Assembly (NCBI GenBank): GCA_946122785.1
Contig: CAMGYJ010000005.1
Span: 89,398,547-89,462,546, forward strand
Source: Linum tenue
Taxonomy: Eukaryota > Streptophyta > Magnoliopsida > Malpighiales > Linaceae
Direction of reading: 5' to 3'
Length of the DNA: 64,000 bases
The notes below the pieces were generated by a model. It was given only the letters and a program-made list of their open reading frames with translations. It ran no database searches and was not told where the DNA came from. The translations under genes were made by a program, and so were the position numbers. Shown here piece by piece: positions 21,796 through 34,468 of the stretch. Positions within the stretch are counted from its first letter, which is position 1. Every line of letters begins with the position of its first letter.

Positions 21796-22801
21796 TGATG
21801 AGATAATGTTTAAAAGGAAGGATGGAACATTCATGCTGAAAAGGGAGTCAGTACAGTCGATTGACATTGGCTGTGAAATCACATCTGATGTCATCGGCTG
21901 GTATGGAGATGTAATGAACAGGAATGAAGCAAAAAAAGGAAAATTCAAAAGGTGGTTCTTCGATACATCTTTGGCAGTAAGTAAACCCACCCATATTCTG
22001 TCAAAATTTCTTAGACAACACATATATAAAACACATAATAACAACCACAACTTTCAGGGTGACTGCCAACTGGACATTGATAGTGGCAATCCTGTACTAT
22101 CTCCAGACGATTACTACAACAAAGTGGACTTGGACATCACCAACAAAGAATGGGCCAAAAACCTCAGCTTCACAGAATGTAACCTTGTAAGTATCTCACC
22201 ACAATTTTTGCAGTGGTTACCATATGGTATATAGTGGTAAAATTAGTTTGCAATTGTTCTTAACTTACTGTTCATCACTTATATGGCAACTGCTTACCAT
22301 ATGGTATACTGTGGTAAAATTATTTTGCAGTGGTTCTTCCCTTACTGTAATAACAAGCACTACATCATGATTTGTGTCAACATCAAAGCAGAGAGATTTG
22401 AAGTGCTCGACAGTCTCCGTCACAAAGATTTTGAAAAAACATACAAATCAATGGCAGAGAGGGTTGTCCAGTACGCAATCAACTACATGAAGACACAGTT
22501 TGCAGACAAGACAGTAAGGTGGGAGAGGTTTAGCTGGTTCAAGCTCGAGAAGGTTACACAACCAGATCAAATTTCATGTGGGATGTACGTCATCAGGTGG
22601 ATGAGACACTGGGAAGGTAAGTACAACAGTGCCCTGACCAAATATTGGAAGAGGATTGATCTCATAAATGAAGAAAGGGAGTGCCTGATGTTGGACATCA
22701 TTCTTGATGAAGAAAATCTTGAACGGGAAAGGATCACGAAAGAAGCAACAAAGTACTGCAACATGAAGAACAAGAAGAAAGAGTTGAAAGGAAGGAAATG
22801 A
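21796..22801 (+). CDS. Ulp1-like cysteine protease (C48), 3' exons of a transposon gene
   Basis: Three exons fit: 21796-21976, 22058-22186, 22331-22801, with introns starting GTAAGT and ending TTTCAG or TTGCAG. The frame is open through the joins, ending in TGA. The protein carries the C48 catalytic set: His in NNKHYIM, Asp in LDSLRHK, Gln in TQPDQISC and Cys in ISCGMYV. A Lys/Glu-rich tail follows. This family removes SUMO or related modifiers; in plant MULEs the exact role is unknown, and in VANC-type proteins such a domain is linked to anti-silencing. The exon at 21796 starts mid-codon after an acceptor, so 5' exons are missing, cut off by LTR A. The catalytic part looks intact, but the gene is truncated. 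Confidence 0.78.
22200..22330. repeat. TACCATATGGTA repeats in the last intron of the Ulp1-like gene
   Basis: Two perfect palindromes, each followed by TA(T/C)TGTGGTAAAAT-like sequence, within a 144-bp intron. Confidence 0.8.
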
Positions 22802-22999
22802 AAATTCTATTATCGTTTGTGTTAAGTAGTAGGAGGGTATGAGTAAGCTTTTGAGAACAAACTCACAATGTTCAGTAGCCACTTCATTTTAATTAGTAGG
22901 ATGGTATGAAACAACTTATTATGGTTTGTATTATGACTAAAAGAAATGTTTTGTTTTTTTATTATGTTAGCAAATACTTAACATGTGTTCTTAATTCCC

Positions 23000-23445
23000 A
23001 AATTACCACATTTTACCATATGGTAATGTGTGGTAAATTATGATTGCATGATGTAAAATAACAAAAAACCATAAGTCCTGCTGTGTTTTGCTTCGTTACC
23101 ATATGGTAATGTGTGGTAAATTATGATTGCATGTTGTAAAATAGCAAAAAACCATAAGTCCTGCTGTCTTTTAGTTTGTTACCATATGGTAATGTATGGT
23201 AAATTATGGTTTCATGTTGTAAATAAGCAAAAAACCATAAGTCCTGCTGTGTTTTAGTTTGTTACCATATGGTAATGTGTGGTAAACTATGGTTTCATGT
23301 TGTAAAATGTTGTAAAATAGCAAAAAACCATAAGTCCTGTTGTGTTTTAGTTTGTTACCATATGGTAATGTGTGGTAAACTATGGTTTCATGTTGTAAAA
23401 TAGCAAAAAAACCATAAGTCCTGCTGTGTTTTAGTTTGTTACCAC
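23000..23445. repeat. 83-bp tandem array with one TACCATATGGTA per unit
   Basis: Perfect palindromes at 23014, 23097, 23180, 23263 and 23356 give a period of 83 bp; the last unit has a 10-bp internal expansion. It lies between the convergent genes. Confidence 0.9.
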
Positions 23446-23965
23446 ATTTTACCACATGGTAATGGACTGTAAAATCAATTACCACACATACCACTTCCAA
23501 AAAACCATATTTTACCACATGGTATGGCATGGTAAAAATAAATTACAACACTATACCATATGCTATGGCAAGGTAAAATCAAATTACCACACTATACCAT
23601 ATGGTATGGCATGGTAAAATCAAATTACCACACTATACCATATGGTATGGCATGGTAAAATCAATTATCACACAGAACCCTCACATTTAACTTCCAAATT
23701 ACCACATTTTAACACATGGTAATTTACTGTAAAATCAATTACCACACATGCCACTTCCAAATATCATATTTTACCACATGGTAAAATCAATTACCACATA
23801 TTACCACATGGTAAAATCAAATTACCACACTATACCATATGGTATGGCATGGTAAAATCAATTATAAAACAGAACCTTCACATTCAACTTCCAAACTAGC
23901 ACATTTTACCACCTGGTTTGACATGATAAAATCAAATTACCACATTATACCACATGGTATAACAT
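23446..23965. repeat. 41-bp array with TACCATATGGTA, intergenic
   Basis: Copies at 23554 (imperfect), 23595 and 23636 are 41 bp apart. Further degenerate units (TTACCACATGGTA, ATGGCATGGTAAAATCA) continue to about 23965. Confidence 0.85.
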
Positions 23966-25614
23966 TGTAAAATTAATCCAACAAAACCAAAAACCAATCC
24001 AAAAGAACAAAATAGCTTCAACAACTCAACCAGCATCAACCATTCATTCAGATAATCCTCTAAGAAAACTATTACAGCTTCAGCCTTAAACTTTCTTCAA
24101 CAGCCTTCAAATTCTCCTCCTCAAGCCTGCTAGTTTTTCTCTTCTTCTTGCTTACAGCCCTTGCAGCCTCCGCAACTGGAATTGGTCGTTTCGAAGGCTT
24201 GAATGAATCTTTTTTAGGCTTAAACCCCTTCAATTTTTGGACCGGTACATCATCTATACCAAGATAACAAAAACAAACTACAATCAATGACAGATAACAA
24301 AAACAAAAAAAACTCTAAACAATTAAAAAAAACTTACTATCACCGTTAGAAGACGTGCTTGTTCCAGCAGGTTCAGTAATCGATAGGGCTTCACACTTTT
24401 TGATCAAATCAGTCATGAAGGCAATGGCTGATTTATACAAATCATCATCCAATGCAACCCTGCTGATCATTGATGCAGAAACAGCTGACAGATTGAAAAG
24501 ACGAGAACGGTATTTCGATGGACTATCAGTAGACGGAACTTCAAAAGAAAAGTTCCCTCCAGTTTTCGCTGCCCTTGTCCACCGCTTCAAAATCAAACTG
24601 CTAGGAATGTGCTGGAACTTCAGATTGCATGTTGTAGACCACAACATATCATATCCCTTAATTGATGCTTACAGATCATACCACTTGACTCCCACTTACG
24701 GCAAGAACACTTGATTTCACCGTTTTCAAAATCAACCTTCAACACCCTACTATCCAACCTTGTAAGGTCATCCTCCAATATGAAGACATCAAACAGTCCT
24801 ACATGTCCTTCTGGTTCTATCTCCATATTGGAAAAAAATATTATACGCAAGGGATTCCTTGTACTGATCCAGGAAAAACTTGAATATCTTCGGCGTATAC
24901 ACATTAGCAACTTGCTTCACAATAGGGCTAGTAGAAAACCGAGAATCAGCCAACCTAGATAAGGCACAGTACTCTTCTTGTTCTTCAGCATCCCTCTTAT
25001 TATCAAGCATCCTCTCAAAGTGCACAAAGAACCTACTAACGCTAAACTCTGACTGCAAGTAATGTCGAATATTACTATTGCAGCACTCACTTAGCTGGGT
25101 ACTCTTCATTCCCGCACCAAAATGACAATTCACCCAGGCTGAAGACCACTTCGTCCTGACTTTGTAAATGCCCTGTAACCAACTGTGTCCCAAAGGTCCC
25201 TTCCCAGGAAAACACTTCTCAATCATCTTCTTCCAATTATACTCAAAATCATCCTCATCATCAGCATTATACATCAAATAACTAAGCTCACGAAGGAAGT
25301 CAGAGTCACACAAACTTCCCAGATTAACAACTGCATTCTGAGCAATATGCCATGTACACAACCCATGAAAACAATCTGGGAAAACAGACCTTATACCAGC
25401 AGCAATTGCAGCAGCCTGGTCAGTAAACATTGATAACGGTCTCACACCTCCCATGCATTTCAAAAACTGATCGAAAAGCCATTCAAATGTTGCCGTTGCT
25501 TCATCATATAGAAGAGCAGCCGCAAAGACAGTCAGTTGGTGATGATTGTTGAAACCAACAAACAAAGCTACATAAACATAACAAAATGTGAGTAAAAACA
25601 ATTCTACCAACACA

Positions 25615-25935
25615 TACCATGTGGTAAAAGGTACGAATAACAATAATACCAACCCATACCATATGGTAAAGACTCATACCATGTGGTAAAGACTCCTAAG
25701 AAAAAAAAAACAATCCACACCAGACTACCATATAGTACACACTTCTAACAACGCAAAAAACACCACAAATAACCTTGTTACCAACCCATACCATATGGTA
25801 AAAGACTTTTAAGCACAAAAACCACCTCAAATAACCTTGTTACCAACACATACCATATGGTAAAATACTTTTAAGAACAAAAACCACCTCAAATAACCTT
25901 GTTACCAACACATACCATATGGTAAAATACTTTTA
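25615..25935. repeat. 62-bp array with TACCATATGGTA in intron 2 of the transposase
   Basis: Perfect palindromes at 25789, 25851 and 25913 are exactly 62 bp apart; earlier degenerate units begin near 25615. The array fills much of the 459-bp intron. Confidence 0.88.
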
Positions 25936-26924
25936 AGAACAAAAAAAAAACATGATACAGAATGATAATAATAATAATCATACAAACTAACAAACACAAT
26001 AATAAACAACAAACTAGAAAACATACCTAGTGGCCGATACTCTTTGTTAGTCCGGTAAGTAGTATCAAAACTAATTGAATCACCAAAATAATGATAATCC
26101 ATCCTCATCTTCCCATCTGCCCAAAAAATACTAGCAATGTTCTCTTCAACATCAACCTCCACCTCATGAAAGAACCCAGGATCCAGCTGTGCTTGACGTC
26201 TAAAGTATTCAAGCAATGCAGTCGCATCACCATACTCCATTGATGACGTCCTAACCGTTCGCAGATGGTTCTTCAAATCATTCTTTGTGAACCCAACAAA
26301 CTTCCGACCACCACCAGCCCTAGTAATTGCATTATACGAAGAAGTCACACCAATACCAGCAGCATCATTCACCTCTGCCAACATCTTATACACAGGAGCC
26401 ATTCGTCTGCTGGATCTCACATAGTGACGCAGAGACTCAGGAATCATGTCATGGTTGTGCACATTATACCAACGATAGATCTTGTAGCATTTAAACTCTT
26501 TGAACCACCTCAGTCGTATATAAGCACCATTACATCCACCCCTGAGTTCCGGAACATTACGAACACGAACCGTCGTATCAACAACACCTACATTATCAGG
26601 GTTATTCTCGCTACCTCTTTTCCAACCTTCCTTATTGCAACAATACTTGATATAATATACAGCTGAAGAACCACCATTGAGCTTCGGACACGCTGATTGG
26701 TTATAAATCCTCACACCAAAACCTTCATGATTCCCATAATCAACATAAAAATTATATGCATCATCTGGTGTATTGAACTCTAAGTCCTTCCAAGAATCAC
26801 GAACAGTAGGATCTATACCATTGAAACCTACAAACATTATGAAACAACATATTAAATGGATTCCACACCACAACAGTATGAAATCTCAATGTATACCAAT
26901 AATTACAGCCATGATACAAGAGTT

Positions 26925-27440
26925 ACCACCATGGTATGGCATGGTAAAATCAATTATCACACAGAACCCTCACATTTAACTTCCTAATTACCACATTTTA
27001 CCACATGGTAATGTACTGTAAAATCAATTACCACATGATAAGGCATGGTAAAATCAAATTACCACCCTATACCATATGGTATGGCATGGTAAAATCAAAC
27101 TACCACACTATACCACATGGTATGGCATGGTAAAATCAAATTACCACACTATACCATATGGTATGGCATGGTAAAATCAATTATCACACAGAATCCTCAA
27201 GTTTAACTTCCTAATTACCACATTTTACCACATGGTAATGTACTGTAAAATCAATTACCACATGATAAGGCATGGTAAAATCAAATTACCACACTATACC
27301 ATATGGTATGGCATGGTAAAATCAATTATCACACAGAAACATCACATTTAACTTCCTAATTACCACATTTTACCTCATGGTAATGTACTGTAAAATCAAT
27401 TACCACATGATAAGGCATGGTAAAATCAAATTACGACACT
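26925..27440. repeat. 41-bp-type array with TACCATATGGTA in intron 1 of the transposase
   Basis: Repeats of the unit seen at 23554-23965 (ACTATACCATATGGTATGGC followed by ATGGTAAAATCAA) alternate with a longer segment containing CACATTTAACTTCC. It lies wholly between exon 1 (ends 27480) and exon 2 (starts 26827). Confidence 0.88.
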
Positions 27441-27810
27441 ATACAAACTTCAATAAACAAACAAATTTGCATATCTTACCTCCTGATTCACCAGAGTTAG
27501 CTGAATGATCAAATCCAAGATCAATAGATGAAGAAGCAGTTCCAACAGCACTAGATGAAGAACCAGATCCTACAACGCTGGTTGAAGAACCAGATCTATC
27601 AATTGGAACAACATCGCCACAATTTACGTTACTCATCTCACCAGAATACTGCCAAAACACAAAGAACATAACACATGAACAAGCTCGATTAGCTAAACAT
27701 ATACAAGCTCGACTAGCAGCAATGAAAAACCTCCAACGAAACCAGAGATCAACAGAAAACTCGATTAGCTAAACAGAAAGAATCAAAAAAACTAATATCT
27801 AACCTCGTCG

Positions 27811-28080
27811 TCGATCAATTATGGAGAATCAGAAAAGATTCGCCGTCCCCTGTTTCGCAGCGGCTGCTCGCAATTTCTCTCTACAAAAACCGAATCCAAC
27901 TCGCGCACACGTCGATCAATTATGGAGAATCAGAAAGCTTGATTCGAAGCTGCTGCTCGCAGTTTCTATCGCCGTCGATCAACCATGGAGAATCGCCGTC
28001 CTTGTTTCTCAGCTGCTGCTCCCCCTGCTCGTAGTTTCTCTCTCCAAAATCCGAATCCAACTCACGCACAGAAAGATTTG
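27811..28080. repeat. Subterminal direct repeats of MULE K
   Basis: About three imperfect units starting TCGATCAATTATGGAGAATC or TCGATCAACCATGGAGAATC (27813, 27911, 27975), upstream of the transposase start. They share the string CGCAGTTTCT or similar and the ending CGAATCCAACTC. Confidence 0.7.
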
Positions 28081-28210
28081 CAACGGACAAAGAGGGAAAG
28101 TCATTTAATTCAAATATAAAATATCGGACAAAAATGCCCCTGACCGTGGACAAAAATCACCGCATCAATCACAGCCACAAGATCCGTCCGGCCAAGATCG
28201 ACGGTCCCTA

Positions 28211-28250
28211 GGTGGTTACTCACGGGTGAGTAACAAAGGGTTACTCACCC
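28211..28250. repeat. Right terminal region of MULE K
   Basis: GGTTACTCACGGGTGAGTAAC, itself an inverted repeat, is followed by AAAGGGTTACTCACCC. A related sequence is at 58628-58656 in element X. The matching left terminus is not in the window. Confidence 0.5.
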
Positions 28251-29459
28251 TATCCTAAGCCACCATATTTGCAATTTCTAATTGATTGGTTTATGGGGGG
28301 CCAAGTTGCTCTTGATGATATAAGCATTTCGTCCAACAAGTCTGTATTCCACGGGAGAGGCTAAAAAGAAAATGACAAACAGAAATTTATAGATGGGTCA
28401 GTTATGTTTTATCTGCAATGTTTTAATTTGAAAATTTTTATTACAAATACATTGATTTCTAAAATACATGCTTTTTCTTATACATTATTTTGGTAAAAAA
28501 ATTATTTTATTAAATCATGCATAATACACGGTATTATGTACTCTACCAATTACCTAAAAAATTCATCCGGAATTTGTCACGACTATACAAGTAAAGTGAC
28601 ATATCATAATATTACATACATTATTATCATATTTCTCGAAAATACATAATTTCTTTAAATTAATGTATGTTACCAATACCATTCATATTTGTAAAAGTGG
28701 AGAGGTTTGGCTTGATGGGCTACCAATTTTGCTCATTGACTATCTCTTACGGGATGATGTAACTGTAGTGTTGACGTAATATAATGAAGTAGGTTACCCA
28801 TTTAAAAAAAATTATTGTGAAACTTGGGCTATATTTTGTTCGTTCGACGTGTAAGGTCATGGAGTGGTTTCTACATCCTGATGGACTGGGCTAAACAGAA
28901 AGGAGCTATTACTGGTCCATTCTATAGTTCACATCCGTTTTATGTTATTCACAAATTGGGGCCCGGGCAATGGGTTCGGATTTCTAGGCATTGGATCCCA
29001 AGCAGACTGGCAATTGGCAAAGCACTATAACCTCTCTTTTTTGTGGGTATGGTCCATGAAAATTTTCTGGTTTAGATTTTTTCCCCGGCAATTATTTCTG
29101 CTTTAGATTGGTTTGCCCTTGCTGTAGATTTTACCACACAGTTGAAGAAGGCGTTAGGTAGGATGGGCAGTGGATGAATTAGACGGTTATTAGTGTAAAA
29201 TTCATGCACACAAGGTGTTGGTTGGTGATGAAAAAGTAAAATTCTGGCACACAAGTTTTTGGTTGGTGATGAAAAAATGATATGCAGCATCCATTTTATA
29301 ATTATGGATTGATGATGGTGGGTGCGTTTGGTGCTTTTGGTATGTTAAATTCTTTTTCAAAGTATAAGATATTTATGGACCATAATAGTTTATAGTAATT
29401 AATTAAACATCAAGGATACAAAATTCAACAACTATTAAGCGCAGTTTATTGCATAATCT
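28251..29459. other. No gene seen; AT-rich sequence
   Basis: No ORF with recognisable content. A 41-bp imperfect direct repeat is at 29197-29279 (TGGTTGGTGATGAAAAA occurs twice). Confidence 0.6.
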
Positions 29460-29490
29460 AAAATCAATCATTTCATTCTTTTTTTTTTTT

Positions 29491-32400
29491 GCCAAAAATA
29501 TTCCGGAAGGAATAGCAAGATACAAAAATATACAAGACCAAAGAGGTCGGGAAAAATAAAAAAGAGCAAAACGATAGTCGACAAGATGTAGATCCATCGA
29601 TGAAATGGCATGTTTCGCCACGGTATGGGCAGCCCTGTTATACCTACGCGGAACGAAGTAAAACGAAACACGCGCGAGAGATGTTTGCACCGCTTGAACC
29701 TCTTTTAGAATGGCACCCCCCAGAGCGTGAGACGAGTCATTCACAGCAACCATCCGGATACTAACCTGCGCACCACCACAAAACAGGACATTAGTAATCG
29801 AATGGTAAAGGCACCAGCATATGGCATCACATAGTGCAATTAGCTCAATAAGAAAAGGATTAGAAACTACCGCATAGAACCGACCAAGAGAAAACAAAAT
29901 AGTCTTTTGCGAGGACAATCCCAAAGCCAATGGCGCCGCCAACCTAGACTTTTGTTGCGCCATCGAAATGGACCAACATGAAACCTTCTGGGATGGGTGG
30001 GGGAATTGTGTTGCATGAAGAAGGTGGCCCTGGTTGAGTACGCCGACGCCGAGTTGTGGTAGACTCCTGAGCTACATTCTATTCCAATACTTGACTGTTA
30101 AACTTCCGCAGTAATGTAGTTGGGAGAAATTGAATGAAATCATAAGTGAAGGAGCATCTTCCTTTCTAAATTCTCCAATAAAGGAATACAAGATCAGAAA
30201 GATCTAAAATACTTAATCTTGCATCCAATAGCAAAAACCTCCATCCAATGACAATATGCAGTGAACTTATTCGCAAAAGAATGTGATTATAACCTGCAAG
30301 ATCCCACAAGGTAGTAGCTATTCTGCATTCCAAGAAACAGTCAGATAAGGTTTCCAGTGGGTGTGGGTGAACAAACTGAACATAATAAGCCTTCTAAATC
30401 TTCCATCCTTTATGATTTATTTATCTCTCATAACATCTTTAACAGGTAAAAATCCTTTTACCAATCTCAAAATGAAAATTCTTAGCTTAGGTTGAACCGA
30501 GAGAGCTCAAAGAGCTTTACATGTTATAAGAATCGAAAATGATGGAGATGGTAGAGGGATTTTGAACAAATTCAGTAGCAGCAATATGGTATCCAGATTT
30601 GACACAAAACTCACCTGACGGTTCATAATGCCAAACAAGTTTGTCCGCCAGGGGAAGGTGTGGAAGTGGGATGCTAAGAATCACCTTAATTGTGGCAGCA
30701 TCAAAGAGGGTATGCAGAACATCGGATCGCCATGTCTCATTAGATTGATCAATCAAGGAAGCTACCTGATTTGTCGACAGAGTTGCTTGCGGCAACAACT
30801 TGGGACTATATGGTGGAGTGGTGGGAAGCCATCAATCATCCAGGATGTGAACTAGTGTACCGGAACCAGTCCATCGGAGCCCCTGCAGTTGTAGGTCACG
30901 ACCAACCAAGACGCCTTGTTAAGCCCAAGATGGCTGAGTACCAGGAGTGGCCTGCAAAAACGAGACTTGAGAGACATATTTAGCTTTGTACATGACAGCA
31001 AGAGGAAAATCCAGATTCTGCAGGATGCGCCAAGCTTGTTTGGCAAGAAGAGCTTTATTATTACTGTCAAAACCTCAAAATCCAAGTCCACCATTGTTCT
31101 TGTGGTCGCAGAGGGATCTCCAGAATGTCAAGTTCATGCCCGTATCCCTATCTTGTTGAACCCACCAAAACCTCGATAGATGACCATTTAGACGATGGCA
31201 AAATGTAACTGTCATACGAAAGCTTAGCATTGCATATTTTGGTAAGTGAGAGAACTTCCGTGGAAGCAAGTGAGAGAGCCTTGTGTTGTGGCCGAGTAAC
31301 GAGCTTGTCTTCGATGAAATGGAAAGTAGCATGCTTGGAACGTGATATGTGAGTAGGGATCCAAAGGTAGCGATCTTCTGTGGTACTTTCATTCATTCCT
31401 AATAGAGATAGCATTGCTGCTACGTCAGTAGGAGATGTGTTGCTACTGAAGGTGACTGATGATTTGTGCAAATTAACCTTTTGGCGCTAAGCCGTTGGTA
31501 AGAAGCAAACAAGGCACGAATATTATGGCATTCAGGGATAGAAGCTCTTAGGAATAAATAAGAATCATCGGCAACGAAAAGATGCGAAATCACCGGGCAC
31601 CGCCAATGTATTTTCATGCCATGGAGAAATTGAGCTTGTATTTCATGTCGATGAAATGAGAAAACCCTTTTGTGTAGAGAGCAAACATCAATGGAGATAA
31701 AGGATCTCCTTGGTATGCCACGTTCATGATGAAAGAAACCATGGGGTGAACCATTAATTAAGAATGAGAAGGTTACAGTTGAAACACATTGACGTAACCA
31801 ATCCAACCAAACATTACAACAACCCAGAGGATGTAACAATGGGAATAAAAACTCTCATTTCTATCCTATCATAAGCTTCTTCCATGTCTAGCTTTAAGGC
31901 CATTCATTTTTCATGTCCAGAAGTCTTAGTTTTGAGAAAATGCTGAATTTCCTACCTAATAAGGATGTTATCAGAGATTAACCGTCCCTTTATAAATCTA
32001 TTTTGAGAAGGACTTACCACTCTAGGGAGGATGGATGCAAGGCGACTTGTAAGAACCTTAGAAATCACCTTGTATGGGACTTGGCATACTCCAATTGGCC
32101 GCATTTGTCTCATTGTATCTGCATTTTGGGACTTTGGGCAATAGGGTGATCCAAGTATGATTAAAATTGGGTAGAAGATGTCTTGAAATAAAAAAATATA
32201 TTGTACCGCTACCACAACTAAATCACCTGATAAGCCCCAAAAAGATTGAAAGAAAATACCGGTAAACCTATCTGAACCGGGGCCTGATAACCACCTATAC
32301 TGAAAACAGCGGAAGGAATGTCATCTCTAGTAATGCGAGCAGTTAAAAAAGAATTCATTTCATTAGTAATCAGTACAGGCACCACTAGGGAATCTAAGAA

Positions 32401-33593
32401 GGATTAGACATTCGAACATTCGGAAGTGAATTGATTGATAAAATATTGGACAACAAGCATACCTTTTTCCGTTTCATTCGAATGAAAAATTCCATTGTCA
32501 TCTCGCAGTGCCATAATCCTGTTTTTGCAAGGTAGTAAGATGAAAGAATCTTTAGTTGGAGTCTCCTTACGTTAGCCAGTGAGCCCGTGAATCTGATACC
32601 AATATATCTCCTCTTGAATATATGCTTCAGATAGTTATTGTTCCAGTTGGCTGATGGTACCCCAATCTATAGGAGACGTTTCTCGGGTGATAGTGATTAC
32701 ATCCTTGATTTCTCCGATGGCTCTGGCAGAGTTAGATGTGCTTTTAGATGCCCAGTGGAAAAGTTGATGCCAAGATGGAATTGTTGTGTGCCACTACAAG
32801 GGCGACACCATTCCGTGTCCAATATTCCTGTTGCTTTGAGGTTATCGATCCAACGGGAATCAAAGTGGAAAATTGGCTTGCGTACGAGCTGCCGCCGGGT
32901 GAAGCTGTAACAAAATCATGCGGTGGTCAGATCCAAGGTCAGATAAGTGATGAAGTTGCATACCTTCCCAAGTTGTGAGAGCTGATGGAGAAGATAAATA
33001 GCGATCAAGACGCTCCATGATGTGCTCCTAAGGTGATGTACGGTTAGACCACATAAAAGGAGGACCGACAAATCCTAAAGCCTGCAAGTTATGTTGAACA
33101 AGATAATTCTGTAATAAGTATAATGAATGGGGGGTTGGGGGTCAAACACCAACCTTTTCAGATGAGGCCAGAAGACAATTGAAGTCACCCATGATGAAGA
33201 AGGGGGAAGAAAAGACAGGAGGTAAGTAGAAATATCATTTAATTGATCAACCCTGTCACTCTCATTACAACTCAAGTGGACAAACACAATAGCAAAGCAA
33301 CCATAAATTCGGTGAACACAGTCCACGACTAAGAAAGAAGAACATTGAAAAACAACTATACAATCTAATTCAACAGCCTGGCCAAGTGCCATGCCTCCTG
33401 AAGTGTTTATGGGACTCACAAGAACATAATTAGGAAAGCCTGGACGAGTAAGACGCAACTTAACTTTTCTATCACGACATTTTGTTTCACAAATAAAGAC
33501 AATCATAGGAGACCTACTAAATACGACATTTAACAGAGACCTCCGCGCCAAGGATTTGCTAAATCCTCGGCAGTTCCATGCAAAGATACTCAT
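29491..33593 (-). pseudogene. LINE ORF2: endonuclease, reverse transcriptase and RNase H, decayed
   Basis: Start ATG at 33593 opens an AP-type endonuclease (IFAWNCRGF motif). RT pieces include RPIGVCQVPYKVISKVLTSRL near 32080 and the catalytic V-A-D-D motif near 31560. A zinc-binding reverse transcriptase region (WHYEPSGEFCVKSGY) lies near 30600, and an RNase H domain of the plant LINE type ends near 29590 (FVPRRYNRAAH). Frame changes many times. These domains would nick target DNA and copy the RNA in place. Confidence 0.85.
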
Positions 33594-34196
33594 ATCTGGG
33601 GTTGGGAAAGATCGAGGCCGGTTTCCTCCACCTGAACAAAATCAGTATTAGGGAGCAGCATTCCTTCAGATTCCTCCACACACATTGCCTTGGGGGCTGG
33701 CAGAATTTCACCATCTTCCAGCAAGCCATGTTTGCGGGACTGGGAATCAGGAGCCAAAGAAGAAGGACCTGCAAGAGCAGGCCTTAGTTACAGATGTTGT
33801 AGGCCAGACATGTTGTGGGCATGATCTCCTCGCGGGTGTCCTTCCAAATAGGGGTGCTAACCGGTAACTGCGGTTATCGGTTTAACCGCTAACCGAAGCA
33901 AACGGTAATCGGAGGAGAATATTTACCCAGCGGTATACCGGGATCAAAGCTGGCATTCGGTCGATCGGTATTCCGGCACCGACTGGTAAACGGAAATCAA
34001 GAGACATCAACGAACAAAACAACGATTAGGATTTGTAGCAACGAAACGTCGGCCACCCAAAAAGCCCTAACCCCTAAGTAATTAATTAAACATCTAAATC
34101 AGACATCTATTATTCTATCCCCTGCCTGCTGCACCATGACCGCCGATCCCTCCTCGAATCCTCCGTTCATCGAATTCGAATTCAAACGTAGTTTCC

Positions 34197-34468
34197 TGAT
34201 AGAAGCGTGATGCTAAGAAAGAGATTAAGAATGGGAATTAGGGATTGAAGAGAAGAAGATTTAGGGATTTGGGAGAATTGGGAAAGAACAAGAGAAAGAT
34301 AGGATTAGGGATTTCTGATATTCTATTCCATAATTCCCAAATGAGTGTACAGAATCCCTTTTTATGAGTTCAAAGGAAAATAATGGAAAATAACAAAATG
34401 GTCACTCCCCACCCGGCCCAGCCGGCCGACCGACCCAGCCTCACCCCTCTCACCCTCGGTTTCTATCA
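34197..34468 (-). repeat. 3' LTR of the chromovirus (left copy)
   Basis: TGATAGAAGCG...TTTCTATCA; bounded by TTTCC on the left. Confidence 0.95.

Larger units (their letters stand above)
24072..27636 (-). pseudogene. FAR1/FRS-type MULE transposase of MULE K, frameshifted
   Basis: Exons on the minus strand: 27636-27480 (Ser-rich start), 26827-26027, 25568 to about 24338, and 24253-24072, with GTAAG or GTATG donors and TAG acceptors that keep phase. Exon 2 holds the FAR1-type zinc-binding DNA-binding domain and ends with the first catalytic Asp (FDTTYRTN). Exon 3 carries the second Asp (MFTDQAAA), the CTWHI block and a Glu in the later helix. A SWIM zinc finger follows (CSC...CKH near 24690). 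Frame is lost at a T-run near 24832-24838 and again near 24650-24680. The C-terminus is Lys-rich. Family role: cut-and-paste transposition of the element; domesticated relatives are FHY3/FAR1 transcription factors. The homopolymer shift could be a sequencing error; the second shift argues for a pseudogene. Confidence 0.82.
21589..28250. mobile_element. MULE K: Mutator-like element with Ulp1-like and FAR1-type genes, left end missing
   Basis: Contains a Ulp1-like protease gene (plus) and a FAR1/FRS-type MULE transposase gene (minus) in convergent arrangement, as in Arabidopsis Ulp1-bearing MULEs (Kaonashi and VANDAL types). The right end at about 28211-28250 has the nested inverted pattern GGTTACTCAC...GGGTTACTCACCC and no gene beyond. 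The left end is cut by LTR A at 21588: upstream Ulp1 exons and the left terminus are absent from the window. All non-coding parts hold repeated TACCATATGGTA palindromes. Confidence 0.75.

Noticed and set aside
23000..27440. Regular palindromic repeats resembling a CRISPR array
   Set aside because: Plant sequence, repeats are continuous tandem units of three different lengths without unique spacers, and there are no cas genes.
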